64,000 nucleotides of DNA. It comes from Methylobacteriaceae bacterium (GTDB lineage: Bacteria; Pseudomonadota; Alphaproteobacteria; Rhizobiales; Beijerinckiaceae). The translations under genes and the position numbers were made by a program. Of the stretch, positions 20,290 to 31,428 are shown piece by piece; position 1 is the stretch's first letter; each line of letters begins with the position of its first letter. Under the pieces are notes generated by a model that saw only the letters and a list, made by a program, of their open reading frames with translations, did not search any database and was not told where the DNA came from. The stretch is taken from assembly GCA_947444195.1 (NCBI GenBank), contig CANEZL010000017.1, forward strand, positions 33,962 through 97,961, read 5' to 3'.

Positions 20290-21789
20290 ATGGCGAATCT
20301 GGTGCGGCGGATCGTGGTGTTCCTGGACGGCACTTGGAACGCGGACGATGGAAACAGCCGGCCTACCAACGTCGTACGCATGCGGGAGGCGCTGAAGATC
20401 GGCGTCGAGGAACTGAACGCGCGGCCGGCCGCCGCACCCGGCGCCTTCGCTAGCGGCTCGGTCGTGGATGGCAAGACAGGCGTAGATGGCAAGACAGGCG
20501 CGTTCGAGTACGTCGTGCATTACGACAGCGGCGTCGGCACCGGCGTCCTCGACAAGCTGCCCGGCGGCATCCTGGGCCGCGGTCTCGATGACAACATTCG
20601 GGAGGCCTACCGCTTCCTCAGCCGGCACTACCGGGACGGCGATGAGATCCACGTCTTCGGCTTCTCGCGCGGGGCCTTCACGGCGCGCAGCGTGGTGGGC
20701 TACCTGTTCTCGACCGGCCTGCTGACGGCGGAGCACAGCACCACCGAGCGCGAGGAGCAGGCTTGGCGCTACTACCGGACCAGCCCCAACGACCGCAATT
20801 GCGGCGATTGGCACAAGCTCAAGGAATACCTGCATCCGGCGGACAAGCTGACCGTCAAGTCGGTCGGCGTCTTCGACACGGTCGGAGCGCTCGGCATCCC
20901 GATCGACCTGTTCCGGGCTGTCAACGCGCAGCGCTACGCCTTCCACAACACCGAACTTTCCCCGATCGTCGAGCACAGCTTCCACGCGGTGGCGATCGAC
21001 GAGCACCGCCGCGCCTTCGAGGCGACGCTCTGGCGCAAACCGAAATTCAAGACCTACCTGTACTCCGCCAACGTCGAGCAAGTTTGGTTTCCTGGAGCGC
21101 ACGCGGATGTCGGCGGCGGCTACACGAACTGGGATGTCTGGGATACGCACGATATCGGCCGCCAGGACATCGCCTACGACTGGATGATCCGGCGCCTGCG
21201 CGACCGCGTCGGCCTCCACTTCGCGGAATCGGCCAGTGCCGGGGCACCGGCCCGGCGATGCAGGCCGCGCGAAGCGGTCGAGGCCGAGATCCACCGCCCC
21301 TGGGGCAAGCTTGATCGCTTCCGCAAGCAAGCGACTCGGATCATCAATCAGGTCTGGCCGCTCGAACGGTCCGGCACGGTCGCGGTCGGCGTCGCCCGCC
21401 ACGAAGACGCCATCGGCGAGAAGATCCACATCAGCGCATTGGAACTGCTGGCCCGGAACGGCGTCGCATGGGAGGGCCGAAGTGGAAAACAGCTGTACCG
21501 GCCGCCGAATCTGCTCGCCGTCCTGCCTCTGATCGCCGCGCATTATCAGGCGTGGAATCCCAACGCCTGGGCCGCTTGGCGGTCCTACGCGAGAGCCCTG
21601 GCCAAGGGCGCCGCGCAGCAGCCGACGCTCCCCGTGGTCGGATGGGACGGCTCCGAAATCCCGGCCATGCCCGATCGGAACAGCCATCCTGACATCTTCG
21701 CGCTCATCGGCACGGACCCTACGATCTACCGCCTTCCCACGCCACCACAGATTGCCACTGAGCCGGAACGGGAAACGGCAGCGGGCTGA
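20290..21789 (+). CDS. DUF2235 domain protein (T6SS phospholipase-like alpha/beta hydrolase domain)
   Basis: RRIVVFLDGTWNADDGNSRPTNVVRM...DEIHVFGFSRGAFTARSVVGYL (GxSRG)...KSVGVFDTVGALGIP...QVWFPGAHADVGGGY. Confidence 0.93.
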   Translation: MANLVRRIVVFLDGTWNADDGNSRPTNVVRMREALKIGVEELNARPAAAPGAFASGSVVDGKTGVDGKTGAFEYVVHYDSGVGTGVLDKLPGGILGRGLDDNIREAYRFLSRHYRDGDEIHVFGFSRGAFTARSVVGYLFSTGLLTAEHSTTEREEQAWRYYRTSPNDRNCGDWHKLKEYLHPADKLTVKSVGVFDTVGALGIPIDLFRAVNAQRYAFHNTELSPIVEHSFHAVAIDEHRRAFEATLWRKPKFKTYLYSANVEQVWFPGAHADVGGGYTNWDVWDTHDIGRQDIAYDWMIRRLRDRVGLHFAESASAGAPARRCRPREAVEAEIHRPWGKLDRFRKQATRIINQVWPLERSGTVAVGVARHEDAIGEKIHISALELLARNGVAWEGRSGKQLYRPPNLLAVLPLIAAHYQAWNPNAWAAWRSYARALAKGAAQQPTLPVVGWDGSEIPAMPDRNSHPDIFALIGTDPTIYRLPTPPQIATEPERETAAG

Positions 21790-21802
21790 CGCACAGTCCA
21801 CC

Positions 21803-23149
21803 CTAGCTCTTGTCGAACGGGTTCTCCGAGGTGCGCAGCGACAGGCGGATCGGCGTGCCGGGCAGGTCGAAGGTCTCGCGCAGGCCGTTGACGAGGTAGC
21901 GGGTGTAGGATTTCGGCAGGGCGTTCAGCTGGTTGCCGAACAGGGCGAAATGCGGCGGCCGGCTCTTCACCTGGGTGGCGTAGCGGATCTTGATGCGCCG
22001 GCCCGAGACCGCGGGCGGCGGGTTGCGGCTCATGGCCCCCGAGAGCCAGTCGTTGATCCGCGAGGTCGAGACGCGGCGGCTCCAGACCTCGGAGGCCTCG
22101 ACCACCGCCTGCATCAGGCGGTCGACGCCCTCGCCCGCGAGCCCCGAGAGCGGCACCACGGCGACGCCGCGCACCTGCGGCAGCAGGCGGGTGCAATCCT
22201 CGCGCAGGCTCTTCAGGAGGCCCGGCTGGTCGGCCACGAGGTCCCACTTGTTGAGGCCGATCACCAGGGCGCGGCCCTCGCCCTCCACGAGGTCGACGAT
22301 GGTGAGGTCCTGCTTCTCGAAGGGAATCGTCGCGTCGAGGAGCACCACCACGACCTCGGCGAAGCGCACCGCGCGCAGGCCGTCCGAGACCGCGAGCTTC
22401 TCCAGCTTGTCGTCGATGCGGGCGCGGCGGCGCATGCCGGCGGTGTCGTGCAGCTTGATCCGGCGTCCGCGCCATTCCCAGTCGAGCGAGATCGAATCGC
22501 GGGTGATGCCGGCCTCCGGACCGACGAGGAGGCGCTCCTCGCCGAGCATCCGGTTGATGAGGGTCGACTTGCCGGCATTGGGCCGCCCGACGATGGCGAC
22601 GCGCAGCGCCCTTCCCTCCGCATCGCCTTCGTCCTCCGCGTCGGGATCGGGCTCCGGCAGGGCCCCCTTCAGGGCCTCGTGCAATTCGCCCAAGCCCTCG
22701 CCGTGCTCGGCCGAGAACGGCACGGGGTCGCCGAGGCCGAGGGAGAAAGCCTCGTAGGCGCCGGCGAGCCCGCCCCCGCCCTCGGCCTTGTTGGCGATCA
22801 GGATGACGGGCACGCCCGCCCGCCGAACCAGTTCCGCGAAGGGATGGTCGGAGGGCAGCACGCCGGCGCGGGCATCGATCACGAACAGCACCACGTCGGC
22901 GGCGAGGATCGCGGCCTCCGTCTGCATGCGCATGCGGCCGGTGAGGGTGTCCTCGTCGGCCTCCTCCAGCCCCGCCGTGTCGATGACGCGGAAATTGAGG
23001 CCGCCGAACTGCACGTCGCCCTCGCGCCGGTCGCGGGTGACGCCGGGGCGATCGTCCACCAGGGCGAGCTTCCGGCCGACCAGCCGGTTGAACAGGGTCG
23101 ACTTGCCGACGTTCGGCCGGCCGACGATGGCGACGGTCGGCAGATCCAT
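21803..23149 (-). CDS. der: ribosome biogenesis GTPase Der (EngA)
   Basis: Two GTPase domains: [19 protein letters not shown] and [34 protein letters not shown]. Confidence 0.97.
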   Translation of the reverse strand: MDLPTVAIVGRPNVGKSTLFNRLVGRKLALVDDRPGVTRDRREGDVQFGGLNFRVIDTAGLEEADEDTLTGRMRMQTEAAILAADVVLFVIDARAGVLPSDHPFAELVRRAGVPVILIANKAEGGGGLAGAYEAFSLGLGDPVPFSAEHGEGLGELHEALKGALPEPDPDAEDEGDAEGRALRVAIVGRPNAGKSTLINRMLGEERLLVGPEAGITRDSISLDWEWRGRRIKLHDTAGMRRRARIDDKLEKLAVSDGLRAVRFAEVVVVLLDATIPFEKQDLTIVDLVEGEGRALVIGLNKWDLVADQPGLLKSLREDCTRLLPQVRGVAVVPLSGLAGEGVDRLMQAVVEASEVWSRRVSTSRINDWLSGAMSRNPPPAVSGRRIKIRYATQVKSRPPHFALFGNQLNALPKSYTRYLVNGLRETFDLPGTPIRLSLRTSENPFDKS

Positions 23150-23290
23150 GATGTCTCTCGATTCTTGCTTCGTCCGGCCCGCGTCGCGGCCGGGTCCTTC
23201 AACAGGTGCGGCCGCCCGGTCCCCACGGGGTCCGGGCGGCGCTTTCGGGTTTCCCTTACACCAAGTCGCGCCGGATGCCGGCCAAAAAAC

Positions 23291-23998
23291 TCAGCGCGTG
23301 ATCGGCGGCGGCGCGGCGGGCTCGGCCTTGGCCTCGGTGACGGTGACCGGACCGCCCGCGACGATGGCCGCGTAGACCTCGATGCGCTGGCGCAGGCCCT
23401 GGGGCGTCTCGGGGTCGGCGCTGATCTGGTCGAACCAGCGGCCGGCCTCCTCGTACTGGCCGCGCTTCAGCGCGGTCAGCCCCAGCATCTCGCGGGCGGT
23501 GTGGCGGAAGGGCGTGCCCGCGGCCAGGCTCTGCAGGCTGGCGATGGCGGGCGCGGGATCGGCGGCGTCGAGGCGCAGGAGCGCCGCGCGCAGGCGCGCG
23601 AGTTCGCGCAAGCCGTCGCCCGCCTGGGTGTCCCCCGCGATCTTGTCGTAGGCCGCCGCCGCCGCCGCCGGATCGGTCCGGGCGGTCTCGGCAGCGGAGC
23701 GGAAGCCCGCGAGCAGGCGGTAGCCCGCCGGCCCCTGGGCCTCGATCTCGTCGAAGATCTTGTCGGCCTCGGCGGGCTTGCCGTCGCGGGCGAGGCGGTT
23801 GGCCGTGTCGAAGCGCGTCGAGGCGGCCTCGGCGGCGGCGCGCTGCGCGCCCTGCCAGTAGCGCCAGCCGCCGACGCCGGCCACGACGAGGACGGCGAGC
23901 GCCAGGATCACGCCGCCGTAGCGGCGCCAGATCTGCGCCACCTGATCCCGGCGGTAATCCTCGTTGACCTCGCGGATGAACTCGTTGTTCTCAGCCAT
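23291..23998 (-). CDS. tetratricopeptide/YfgM-like membrane-anchored protein
   Basis: FIREVNEDYRRDQVAQIWRRYGGVILALAVLVVAGVGGWRYWQ; upstream of der. Confidence 0.82.
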   Translation of the reverse strand: MAENNEFIREVNEDYRRDQVAQIWRRYGGVILALAVLVVAGVGGWRYWQGAQRAAAEAASTRFDTANRLARDGKPAEADKIFDEIEAQGPAGYRLLAGFRSAAETARTDPAAAAAAYDKIAGDTQAGDGLRELARLRAALLRLDAADPAPAIASLQSLAAGTPFRHTAREMLGLTALKRGQYEEAGRWFDQISADPETPQGLRQRIEVYAAIVAGGPVTVTEAKAEPAAPPPITR

Positions 23999-24094
23999 GC
24001 ATCCCCGGCGCCCCGTCCCCGGCGCGCCACCTCGCGTTCCCGTTTCCGCCCGCGCCTAGCACAGGCCCGGGGGATTTGCGATCCGGCCCGCCGC

Positions 24095-24706
24095 TCACGC
24101 CTTGCCCGGCCAGGCCGAGACGCCGATGAGCCAGAGGTGCAGGTAGCGCGCGAACACGAACCAGACCGCGACGCCGATCGCCACCGCCAGCGCGTCGTTG
24201 CGCCAGCCCCGCGGGGCGGCGGGCCCGCCGTGCTGGGCCGCCACCGCGCCCGCCGGCACGGCGCGCCGCTTGAGGCTGATCCGGTCGATCACCGCCCAGG
24301 CGAGGAAGGCCCCGAACAGGACGATGGAGCCGAGATCGCCGTTGGCGAGGAGATGGGCGGTGGCCCAGATCTTCACCGCGAGGAGCATCGGGTGCTTGGC
24401 GAAGGCCCGGATCCGCCCCGGCAGGTAGGCCGAGGCCATCACGACGAAGGCGAGCAGCACGAGAAGCAGGGCGAGATGCTTCGTGAAGACCGGCGGATCC
24501 CAGACCGGGATGTAGCCGGAGGCCCGGTACTGGCCGTAGCCGACGACGATGAGGACGAGGCCGAGGGCGGAGAGGAGCGTGTAGCCGAGCTTGTACCTCT
24601 GCTCGCCCACGCGCGCGACGATGTCCGCCCGCCGGGCGCGGGCCATGGAGAAGGCGTGCGTGCCGAGGAACAGCAGCAGACCGAGGATGAGGATCAGCAT
24701 GCGCAT
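24095..24706 (-). CDS. NnrU family protein
   Basis: MRMLILILGLLLFLGTHAFSMARARRADIVARVGEQRYKLGYTLLSALGLVLIVVGYGQYR. Confidence 0.9.
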   Translation of the reverse strand: MRMLILILGLLLFLGTHAFSMARARRADIVARVGEQRYKLGYTLLSALGLVLIVVGYGQYRASGYIPVWDPPVFTKHLALLLVLLAFVVMASAYLPGRIRAFAKHPMLLAVKIWATAHLLANGDLGSIVLFGAFLAWAVIDRISLKRRAVPAGAVAAQHGGPAAPRGWRNDALAVAIGVAVWFVFARYLHLWLIGVSAWPGKA

Positions 24707-24830
24707 CGCCTGTGGAGAGGCGGCGCCGGGACAGGGCCGCTCAAGCTCCCTGTAACGGTTCTGAACAGACTCTGCCGCGGTTTGTCCAGGCACCGGCCGC
24801 CGCAGGCGGCGCGCCGCCCCGAGGTTTTCG

Positions 24831-26009
24831 ATGCGACTGCCCGCCGCCCTCCTCGCCCTCGCCTGCGGCCTCGCTCCGATCACGGTGGCCGCGGAGCCGC
24901 CCCTGTCGAGCCTCACCCTGGTCGGGCCGGCCACCACGATCTTCAAGGCGGGGCGCGACGCCTGCGACGGCGCCGACGTGCCGGACGCTCCCGCCCGCGC
25001 CTTCCGCGACGCCACCGGCGCGGTCGCCGTGTTCGGCATGCACTACCGCAACCGGGCGCTGCGCGGCCCCGACCTGGAGCACCTGAAGCTGGACTGCGCG
25101 GTGGTGCTCGATTCCGGCGAGAAGGCGGACCCGGCCCTCTACGACGACCGCTCCTGGATCACCGCCACCTGGACGGCGGACGGGCGGGCGGTCGCCGCCC
25201 TCGTCCACCACGAGTACCAGGCGAACGAGCATCCGGGCCGCTGCCGCTCGGCCGTCTACATGGAGTGCTGGTACAACACGATCACCGCCGCGTCCTCCCC
25301 GGACGGCGGGCGCAGCTTCACCCGCGCGAAGCCCCCCCTCGTGGTCGCCGCGCCGCCCTTCACCCAGGAGGTGGACCAGGGCCGGCACCGGGGCTTCTTC
25401 AACCCCTCGAACATCGTCGGCATGGGCGGCGCCCACTACTTCCTCGCCTCCACCACGGGCTGGGACCGGCCCGGCAGCGACCAGGAGGCCGGCATCTGCC
25501 TGTTCCGCAACGCGAGCCCCGCCGACCCCGCGGGCTGGCGCGCCTGGACGGGCAGCGGCTTCACCGCCGCCTTCCCCGACCCCTATCTGCGCCGCCCCGC
25601 CCCCGCCGCCTGCCGCCCGGTGGGACCCTTCCCCGGGCCGGTGGGCGGGGTGGTGCGCCACCGCCCCACGGGGGTGTTCATCGCGGTGTTCATGGCGAAG
25701 GCCGGGACGGGCGCGGCCGGCGACTTCCCGAGATCCGGCTTCTACTGGACGACCTCGCGCGACCTCGTGGCCTGGGACCGGCCGCGCCTGCTCCTGGAGG
25801 GGGCGACCCTCTACGACGACCCCTGCACCGCCCGCGGCGGGCTCATCGCCTATCCCGCTCTCCTCGATCCCGCGGCGACCGGCCGCAATTTCGACGATGC
25901 GGGCGACCGCGCGCTCCTCACCTACGCGACCCTGCGCACGGAGGGCTGCACGATCACCTCCGACCGCGACCTCGTGCGGCGGCCGGTGGCGATCACCGCC
26001 TGGCCCTGA
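24831..26009 (+). CDS. secreted protein, sialidase-like beta-propeller (uncharacterised)
   Basis: Signal-like N-terminus; [16 protein letters not shown]..., [21 protein letters not shown]...[19 protein letters not shown] blade-like motifs. Confidence 0.6.
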   Translation: MRLPAALLALACGLAPITVAAEPPLSSLTLVGPATTIFKAGRDACDGADVPDAPARAFRDATGAVAVFGMHYRNRALRGPDLEHLKLDCAVVLDSGEKADPALYDDRSWITATWTADGRAVAALVHHEYQANEHPGRCRSAVYMECWYNTITAASSPDGGRSFTRAKPPLVVAAPPFTQEVDQGRHRGFFNPSNIVGMGGAHYFLASTTGWDRPGSDQEAGICLFRNASPADPAGWRAWTGSGFTAAFPDPYLRRPAPAACRPVGPFPGPVGGVVRHRPTGVFIAVFMAKAGTGAAGDFPRSGFYWTTSRDLVAWDRPRLLLEGATLYDDPCTARGGLIAYPALLDPAATGRNFDDAGDRALLTYATLRTEGCTITSDRDLVRRPVAITAWP

Positions 26010-26265
26010 GCGCTCGATGCGGACAGGCGACATCGGGCTTCCGGAATCGCCGCGCGATCGCAACGGGATGGCGCGCGCCGCCGTCCCGGTGGGAAAGCGA
26101 CGCGCTCAAGAGATGTACGGACGACAATTTTTCTTACGTGGGCGACAAAAACTGGTGCAGTTGGCGGCTCCCGTGCGGGCGTGTATCAATCCGCCCTCGA
26201 ACGCCCGGCCGTATACGCCGACGGGACGCGGCGTCTGCCCGGATTCCAAGAATAGAGGCATCTCC

Positions 26266-27570
26266 ATGAGCGCCGGTACCGCCGCCGACAAGCATTTCTC
26301 GGACACCTTCTTCTCCGCGCCCCTCACGGAAGCGGATCCCGAGATCGCCCGCGCCGTCGAGCAGGAGCTCGGCCGGCAGCAGCACGAGATCGAGCTGATC
26401 GCCTCCGAGAACATCGTCTCGCGCGCGGTGCTGGAGGCCCAGGGCTCGGTGCTCACCAACAAGTACGCCGAGGGCTATCCGGGCCGCCGCTACTACGGCG
26501 GCTGCCAGTTCGTGGACGTCGCCGAGAACCTCGCCATCGAGCGCGCCAAGCGCCTGTTCAACTGCGGCTTCGCCAACGTGCAGCCCAATTCCGGCTCCCA
26601 GGCCAACCAGGGCGTGTTCATGGCCCTGATGCAGCCGGGCGACACCTTCATGGGTCTCGACCTCGCCGCGGGCGGCCACCTCACCCACGGCGCGCCCCCG
26701 AACGTCTCGGGCAAGTGGTTCAAGCCGGTCTCCTACACCGTGCGCCGCGACGATCAGCGCATCGACATGGAGCAGGTCGAGCGCCTCGCCCACGAGCACA
26801 AGCCCAAGGTCATCATCGCGGGCGGCTCGGGGTATCCCCGCCACTGGGACTTCGCCAAGTTCCGCGAGATCGCCGACGCGGTGGGCGCCTATTTCTTCGT
26901 GGACGCCGCGCACTTCGCGGGCCTGATCGCGGCCGGTGTCCACCCCTCGCCGTTCCCGCACGCCCACGTCGTCACCACGACGACGCACAAGACGCTCCGC
27001 GGCCCCCGCGGCGGCATGATCCTCACCAACGACGAGGCGCTCGCCAAGAAGTTCAACTCGGCGATCTTCCCCGGCCTGCAGGGCGGTCCGCTCATGCACG
27101 TCATCGCCGGCAAGGCGGTGGCCTTCGGCGAGGCGCTGAAGCCCGAGTTCAAGATCTACGCCCGCCAGGTCATCGAGAACGCCAAGGCGCTCGCCGACAC
27201 CCTGATCTCGGGGGGCTACGACATCACCTCGGGCGGCACCGACAACCACCTGATGCTGGTCGACCTGCAGCGGAAGGGCCTCACCGGCAAGGCCGCCGAG
27301 GCCGCGCTCTCGCGGGCCGACATCACCTGCAACAAGAACGGCGTGCCCTTCGACCCGCAGAAGCCGACCGTCACCTCGGGCATCCGCCTCGGCACCCCGG
27401 CCGGCACCTCGCGCGGCTTCGGCGTCGCCGAGTTCAAGCAGATCGGCGGCTTCATCGTCGAGGTGCTGGACGGGCTCGCGGCCAAGGGCGAGGAGGGGGA
27501 CAGCGCCGTCGAGGCGAGCGTGAAGGAGCGCGTGCACGCGCTCACCGCCCGCTTCCCCATCTACGGCTGA
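26266..27570 (+). CDS. glyA: serine hydroxymethyltransferase
   Basis: [38 protein letters not shown]...[22 protein letters not shown]. Confidence 0.98.
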   Translation: MSAGTAADKHFSDTFFSAPLTEADPEIARAVEQELGRQQHEIELIASENIVSRAVLEAQGSVLTNKYAEGYPGRRYYGGCQFVDVAENLAIERAKRLFNCGFANVQPNSGSQANQGVFMALMQPGDTFMGLDLAAGGHLTHGAPPNVSGKWFKPVSYTVRRDDQRIDMEQVERLAHEHKPKVIIAGGSGYPRHWDFAKFREIADAVGAYFFVDAAHFAGLIAAGVHPSPFPHAHVVTTTTHKTLRGPRGGMILTNDEALAKKFNSAIFPGLQGGPLMHVIAGKAVAFGEALKPEFKIYARQVIENAKALADTLISGGYDITSGGTDNHLMLVDLQRKGLTGKAAEAALSRADITCNKNGVPFDPQKPTVTSGIRLGTPAGTSRGFGVAEFKQIGGFIVEVLDGLAAKGEEGDSAVEASVKERVHALTARFPIYG

Positions 27571-27612
27571 ACCGCCCCACCCCTACCGCATCGCGGTAGA
27601 CCGTTCTAAGAC

Positions 27613-27644
27613 ACGGCCGCGGATCCCCCGATCCGCGGCCGTTT
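27613..27644 (+). terminator. Rho-independent-like terminator after glyA
   Basis: ACGGCCGCGGATC-cccc-GATCCGCGGCCGTTT perfect 13-bp stem. Confidence 0.75.
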
Positions 27645-27666
27645 CGTCAGGACGATCGAGAGTTCG

Positions 27667-28197
27667 ATGCGCTGTCCCTATTGCGGCGGCTCCGACACCC
27701 AGGTGAAGGATTCGCGGTCCAGCGAGGACGGGGCGGCGATCCGCCGCCGGCGGGTCTGCCCGGATTGCGCCGGCCGCTTCACCACCTTCGAGCGGGTGCA
27801 GCTGCGCGAGGTCACGGTGCTGAAGCGCTCGGGGAAGCGCGTGCCCTTCGACCGGGACAAGCTCCAGAGCTCCATCGACGTGGCCCTGCGCAAGCGCGCG
27901 GTGGCGCCCGAGCGGGTGGAGCGCCTCGTCAGCGGCATCACCCGCCAGCTCGAGAGCAGCGGCGAGGCCGAGGTGCCCTCGGAGACGATCGGCGAACTGG
28001 TGATGGAGGGGCTGAAGGGGATCGACGACGTCGCCTATGTGCGCTTCGCCTCGGTCTACCGGAATTTCCGCGAGCCGAAGGATTTCGAGGACCTGCTCGG
28101 CACCCTGACGGGCTCGGTGCCGCCCCCCGCCGAGCCGGAGGCGGAGGAAGAGGCCGTACCCGCCCCCCGCCGCCGCGCGCCGCGAGCGCGGCCATGA
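27667..28197 (+). CDS. nrdR: transcriptional repressor NrdR
   Basis: [45 protein letters not shown]. Confidence 0.98.
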   Translation: MRCPYCGGSDTQVKDSRSSEDGAAIRRRRVCPDCAGRFTTFERVQLREVTVLKRSGKRVPFDRDKLQSSIDVALRKRAVAPERVERLVSGITRQLESSGEAEVPSETIGELVMEGLKGIDDVAYVRFASVYRNFREPKDFEDLLGTLTGSVPPPAEPEAEEEAVPAPRRRAPRARP

Positions 28198-29324
28198 GCG
28201 AGGTCGTGAGCGCGGCGCGCTACATGCGCCTCGCCCTGGCGCTGGGCGAGCGCAACCGCGGCCTGACCTGGCCGAACCCCTCCGTCGGCGCGGTGGTCGT
28301 CGCGGGGGAGGCCGGCGCCGAGCGCATCGTCGGGCAGGGGGTGACCGCGCCGGGCGGGCGCCCGCACGGGGAGCCGCAGGCGCTCGCCGAGGCGGGGGCG
28401 GCGGCGCGCGGGGCCACCCTCTACGTCACCCTGGAGCCCTGCTCCCATCACGGCCGCACGCCCCCCTGCACCGACGCGATCATCGCCGCCGGCATCACCC
28501 GCGTCGTCAGCGCCATCGAGGATCCGGACCCGCGGGTGGCCGGCCGCGGCCACGCCCTCCTCCGGGAGGCCGGCATCGCCGTGGAGACGGGCCTGCTCGC
28601 CGAAGAGGCCGCCCGCGACCATCTCGGCCACGTCACCCGCGTCACGCGGGGGCGGCCCGCCCTGCACCTGAAGCTCGCCCGGACGCGGGACGGCTTCGCG
28701 GCGGCCTCCGGCCCCGAGCGGCTGCGCATCACCGGCCCGGTCGCGGACGGGGCCGTCCATCTCTGGCGGGCGCATGCGGACGCGATCCTCGTCGGCATCG
28801 GCACGGCGCGGGCGGACGACCCCTCCCTCACCGTGCGCCTGCCGGGGCTCGGCGGGCGCTCGCCCTTGCGGGTGGTGCTCGATTCCCGGCTGCGCCTGCA
28901 ACCGTCGAGCGTCCTCGTGCGCACCGCCCACGACGTGCCGACCCTGGTGCTCGCCACCCGCGGGGCGCCGGCCCACGCCAAGCGCATGCTGGAATCCCTC
29001 GGCGTCGCGGTGGCCCGCGTGCCCGACGACGGGGCCGGCCGGATCGACCTGCACGCCGCCCTCGCCGCGTTGGCCGAGCGCGGGCTCACCCATCTGTGCA
29101 GCGAGGGCGGCCCCCGTCTTGCGGACGCGCTGGCGGGGGCCGATCTCATCGACCGGTGCACGCTGATCACCGGCCCGACCGAGTGCGGCGGCGCCGGCGG
29201 CCTGCCGGCGCTCGGCCCGCAGCTCGCAGCCCTCCTCGACGGGGGCCGCCTGCGCCCGGCCGGGGAGCGGGTTCTCGGACCCGACCGGGCCGTCACCTAC
29301 GAGCGGGCCCCGCCCAGGCCCTGA
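28194..29324 (+). CDS. ribD: bifunctional riboflavin deaminase/reductase RibD
   Basis: [26 protein letters not shown]...[15 protein letters not shown]...[21 protein letters not shown]. Confidence 0.96.
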   Translation: MSEVVSAARYMRLALALGERNRGLTWPNPSVGAVVVAGEAGAERIVGQGVTAPGGRPHGEPQALAEAGAAARGATLYVTLEPCSHHGRTPPCTDAIIAAGITRVVSAIEDPDPRVAGRGHALLREAGIAVETGLLAEEAARDHLGHVTRVTRGRPALHLKLARTRDGFAAASGPERLRITGPVADGAVHLWRAHADAILVGIGTARADDPSLTVRLPGLGGRSPLRVVLDSRLRLQPSSVLVRTAHDVPTLVLATRGAPAHAKRMLESLGVAVARVPDDGAGRIDLHAALAALAERGLTHLCSEGGPRLADALAGADLIDRCTLITGPTECGGAGGLPALGPQLAALLDGGRLRPAGERVLGPDRAVTYERAPPRP

Positions 29325-29368
29325 ACCCGCGCGCCGGACCGGCGCCACTGCCTACGGGAAACCGCCCG

Positions 29369-30007
29369 ATGTTCACCGGCCTCGTCAGCGATATCGGCAC
29401 CGTGCTCAGCGTGGCGGGCGACGACAGCCTGCGCCGCCTCACCATCCGCGCCGGCTACGATCCGGCCGGCATCGCCCTCGGGGCCTCGATCGCCTGTTCC
29501 GGCCCCTGCCTCACGGCGGTGGCGGTGGAGCCGGCGGAGGGGGGCTGCGTCTTCGCGGTGGACGCCGCCGCCGAGACCCTGGCCCGCACCACGGTCGGCC
29601 GCTGGCAGGCCGGCACCCGGATCAACCTCGAGCGCTCCCTGAGGATCGGGGACGAGCTCGGCGGCCATCTCGTCACCGGCCACGTGGACGGCCTCGCCGA
29701 GATCGTCGCCCGCGAGAGCGTGACGGGGGCCGACAGCGCCTGGGGAGCGAGCACGCGCTTCGTCCTGCGGGCGCCGCGCGACCTCGCGCCCTTCATCGCC
29801 GCCAAGGGCTCGGTCTGCCTCGACGGCACCTCGCTCACCGTGAACACGGTTGAGGACGACCTGTTCTCGGTGCTCCTGATCCCGCACACCCTGGAGGTGA
29901 CCACCTGGGGCGAGCGCCGGGCGGGCGACCGGCTCAACCTCGAGGTGGACCTGATCGCCCGCTACGCCGCCCGCCTGACCGAGGCGCGGGCCCGGGCGGA
30001 GGCCTGA
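29369..30007 (+). CDS. ribE: riboflavin synthase (alpha chain)
   Basis: MFTGLVSDIGTVLSV...GHLVTGHVDGLAEI...CLDGTSLTVNTVEDDLFSVLLIPHT. Confidence 0.95.
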   Translation: MFTGLVSDIGTVLSVAGDDSLRRLTIRAGYDPAGIALGASIACSGPCLTAVAVEPAEGGCVFAVDAAAETLARTTVGRWQAGTRINLERSLRIGDELGGHLVTGHVDGLAEIVARESVTGADSAWGASTRFVLRAPRDLAPFIAAKGSVCLDGTSLTVNTVEDDLFSVLLIPHTLEVTTWGERRAGDRLNLEVDLIARYAARLTEARARAEA

Positions 30008-30013
30008 GCGCCC

Positions 30014-30451
30014 TCAGCGCGGCGGGATCGAGTAGGTGCCGGTGGCGTGGCAGACGAGGTCGTCGCCCCCCGCGGCGGTGATGCGCACCTCGCCCACCGC
30101 GAGGCGGCGGCCGAGCTTCATCAGCCGGCAATCCGCCCAGAGATCGCCGGAGGCCGGCTTGCGCAGGAAGTTGAAGGTCAGGCTCGTGGTCACCGCGAGC
30201 GCCACCGGGCCGATATTGGCGAGGATGGCCGCGTAGAGCGCGTAGTCGGCGAGCGCCATCATCGCCGGTCCCGAGACCGTGGCGCCGGGCCGCAGGAAGC
30301 GCTCCTGCGCCTCCAGCCGCATCCGGGCCGAGAGGGGCCCCACCGCCTCCAGATGGTAGGCGCGGCCCCCCGCCTGCATCTGCGGGAACTCACGGTCGAG
30401 GAAATCCTGCGTCTCGGCGCAGGTGAGGACGGTCCCGGTCATGCGCCCCAT
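30014..30451 (-). CDS. PaaI-like thioesterase
   Basis: LRPGATVSGPAMMALADYALYAAILANIGPVALAVTTSLTFNFLRKPASGDLWADCRLMKLGRRLAVGEV hotdog motif. Confidence 0.88.
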   Translation of the reverse strand: MGRMTGTVLTCAETQDFLDREFPQMQAGGRAYHLEAVGPLSARMRLEAQERFLRPGATVSGPAMMALADYALYAAILANIGPVALAVTTSLTFNFLRKPASGDLWADCRLMKLGRRLAVGEVRITAAGGDDLVCHATGTYSIPPR

Positions 30452-30561
30452 CGAGCATGGCCGTCGGCGCGCGGCAAGGCCCCGCCTCCGGCCCGCCGGG
30501 CGTTGCCGGAGAGCGGCGGACGCGCTAGCCCGGACCCCTCGCAGACGAGGGAGAACGCCCC

Positions 30562-30945
30562 GTGTTCAGCCACATCACGCTCGGCAGCAACGACCTGGCC
30601 CGGACGAAGGCCTTCTACGACGCGCTCTTCGCCGCGACCGGAGGCAAGCCCGGCACCGAGGACGCGAAGGGGCGGCTCGTCTACAGCCATCGGGGCGGGC
30701 GCCTCCTCATCACCAAGCCGGTCGACGGCAAGGCCGCCACCGGCGCGAACGGCGGCACCGTCGGCTTCACGATGGAGAGCCCCGAGGAGGCCAGGGCCTG
30801 GCACGATGCCGGCGTGGCGAACGGCGGCACCTCCGTCGAGGACCCGCCGGGCGAGCGCAGCGGCCCGGCCGGACGCCTCTACCTCGCTTATCTGCGCGAC
30901 CCGGACGGCAACAAGCTCTGCGCCCTGCACCGCTTCCCGGGCTGA
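30562..30945 (+). CDS. VOC (glyoxalase/bleomycin resistance) family protein
   Basis: MFSHITLGSNDLARTKAFYDALFAATGG...AYLRDPDGNKLCALHR. Confidence 0.92.
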   Translation: MFSHITLGSNDLARTKAFYDALFAATGGKPGTEDAKGRLVYSHRGGRLLITKPVDGKAATGANGGTVGFTMESPEEARAWHDAGVANGGTSVEDPPGERSGPAGRLYLAYLRDPDGNKLCALHRFPG

Positions 30946-31095
30946 GCGCCCGGCCGACGCGGTTTCCCGCCGCGCGATTGATCGGCCGCGGTCCCGGTGT
31001 TTCCTGGAGGCTTCCTCCGAGGCCGCGCACCGGGCGCATCGGGATGCGGCAAGGCCTTGAGAGACGGCGCGAGCGGGCCCCGGGAGCCGCGGCGC

Positions 31096-31278
31096 CTACG
31101 CCTTCACGTCCACCAGCCGGCCCTGTCCGGGCGGGGGCGACGCCGAAGCCGCCGTTTCCGCCACCAGGGCGGCGACGGCCTTCTGGGCGCCGTTCTGCTG
31201 GCGCGCCACGGCGACCCCGATCGACTGGGCGAAGGCGCCGGCCTGCATCTGGACGGCCTGTGCCGCGACACTGCTCAT
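31096..31278 (-). CDS. YjfB family putative motility protein
   Basis: MSSVAAQAVQMQAGAFAQSIGVAVARQQNGAQKAVAALV; small Gln/Ala-rich YjfB-like. Confidence 0.7.
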   Translation of the reverse strand: MSSVAAQAVQMQAGAFAQSIGVAVARQQNGAQKAVAALVAETAASASPPPGQGRLVDVKA

Positions 31279-31338
31279 GCCGCACCGTAGTGCGGACACG
31301 GTGAAGCTCCGGTTACGCTGGGCGGGGCCGGCGCGCCC

Positions 31339-31428
31339 TCAGCGCAGATGCGCGGCCAGCCACAGGGCGAGCACGAGGACCGCCCCGGTCCCGAGGGCGC
31401 GGAGCGCGCGGCGGGCCGCCGGGCTCAT
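31339..31428 (-). CDS. 29-aa single-TM microprotein (not in supplied ORF track)
   Basis: MSPAARRALRALGTGAVLVLALWLAAHLR*; ATG overlaps the TGA of the upstream gene (ATGA). Confidence 0.5.
   Translation of the reverse strand: MSPAARRALRALGTGAVLVLALWLAAHLR

Noticed and set aside
23212-23240. GCCGCCCGGTCCCCACGGGGTCCGGGCGGC hairpin between the TPR gene and der
   Set aside because: Strong stem, but the T-tract is on the plus side while both genes are on the minus strand; function cannot be assigned
21752-26269. 1505-aa plus-strand ORF
   Set aside because: Runs antisense through der, the TPR gene and NnrU and out of frame across the secreted protein; composition is typical of shadow ORFs in ~70% GC DNA
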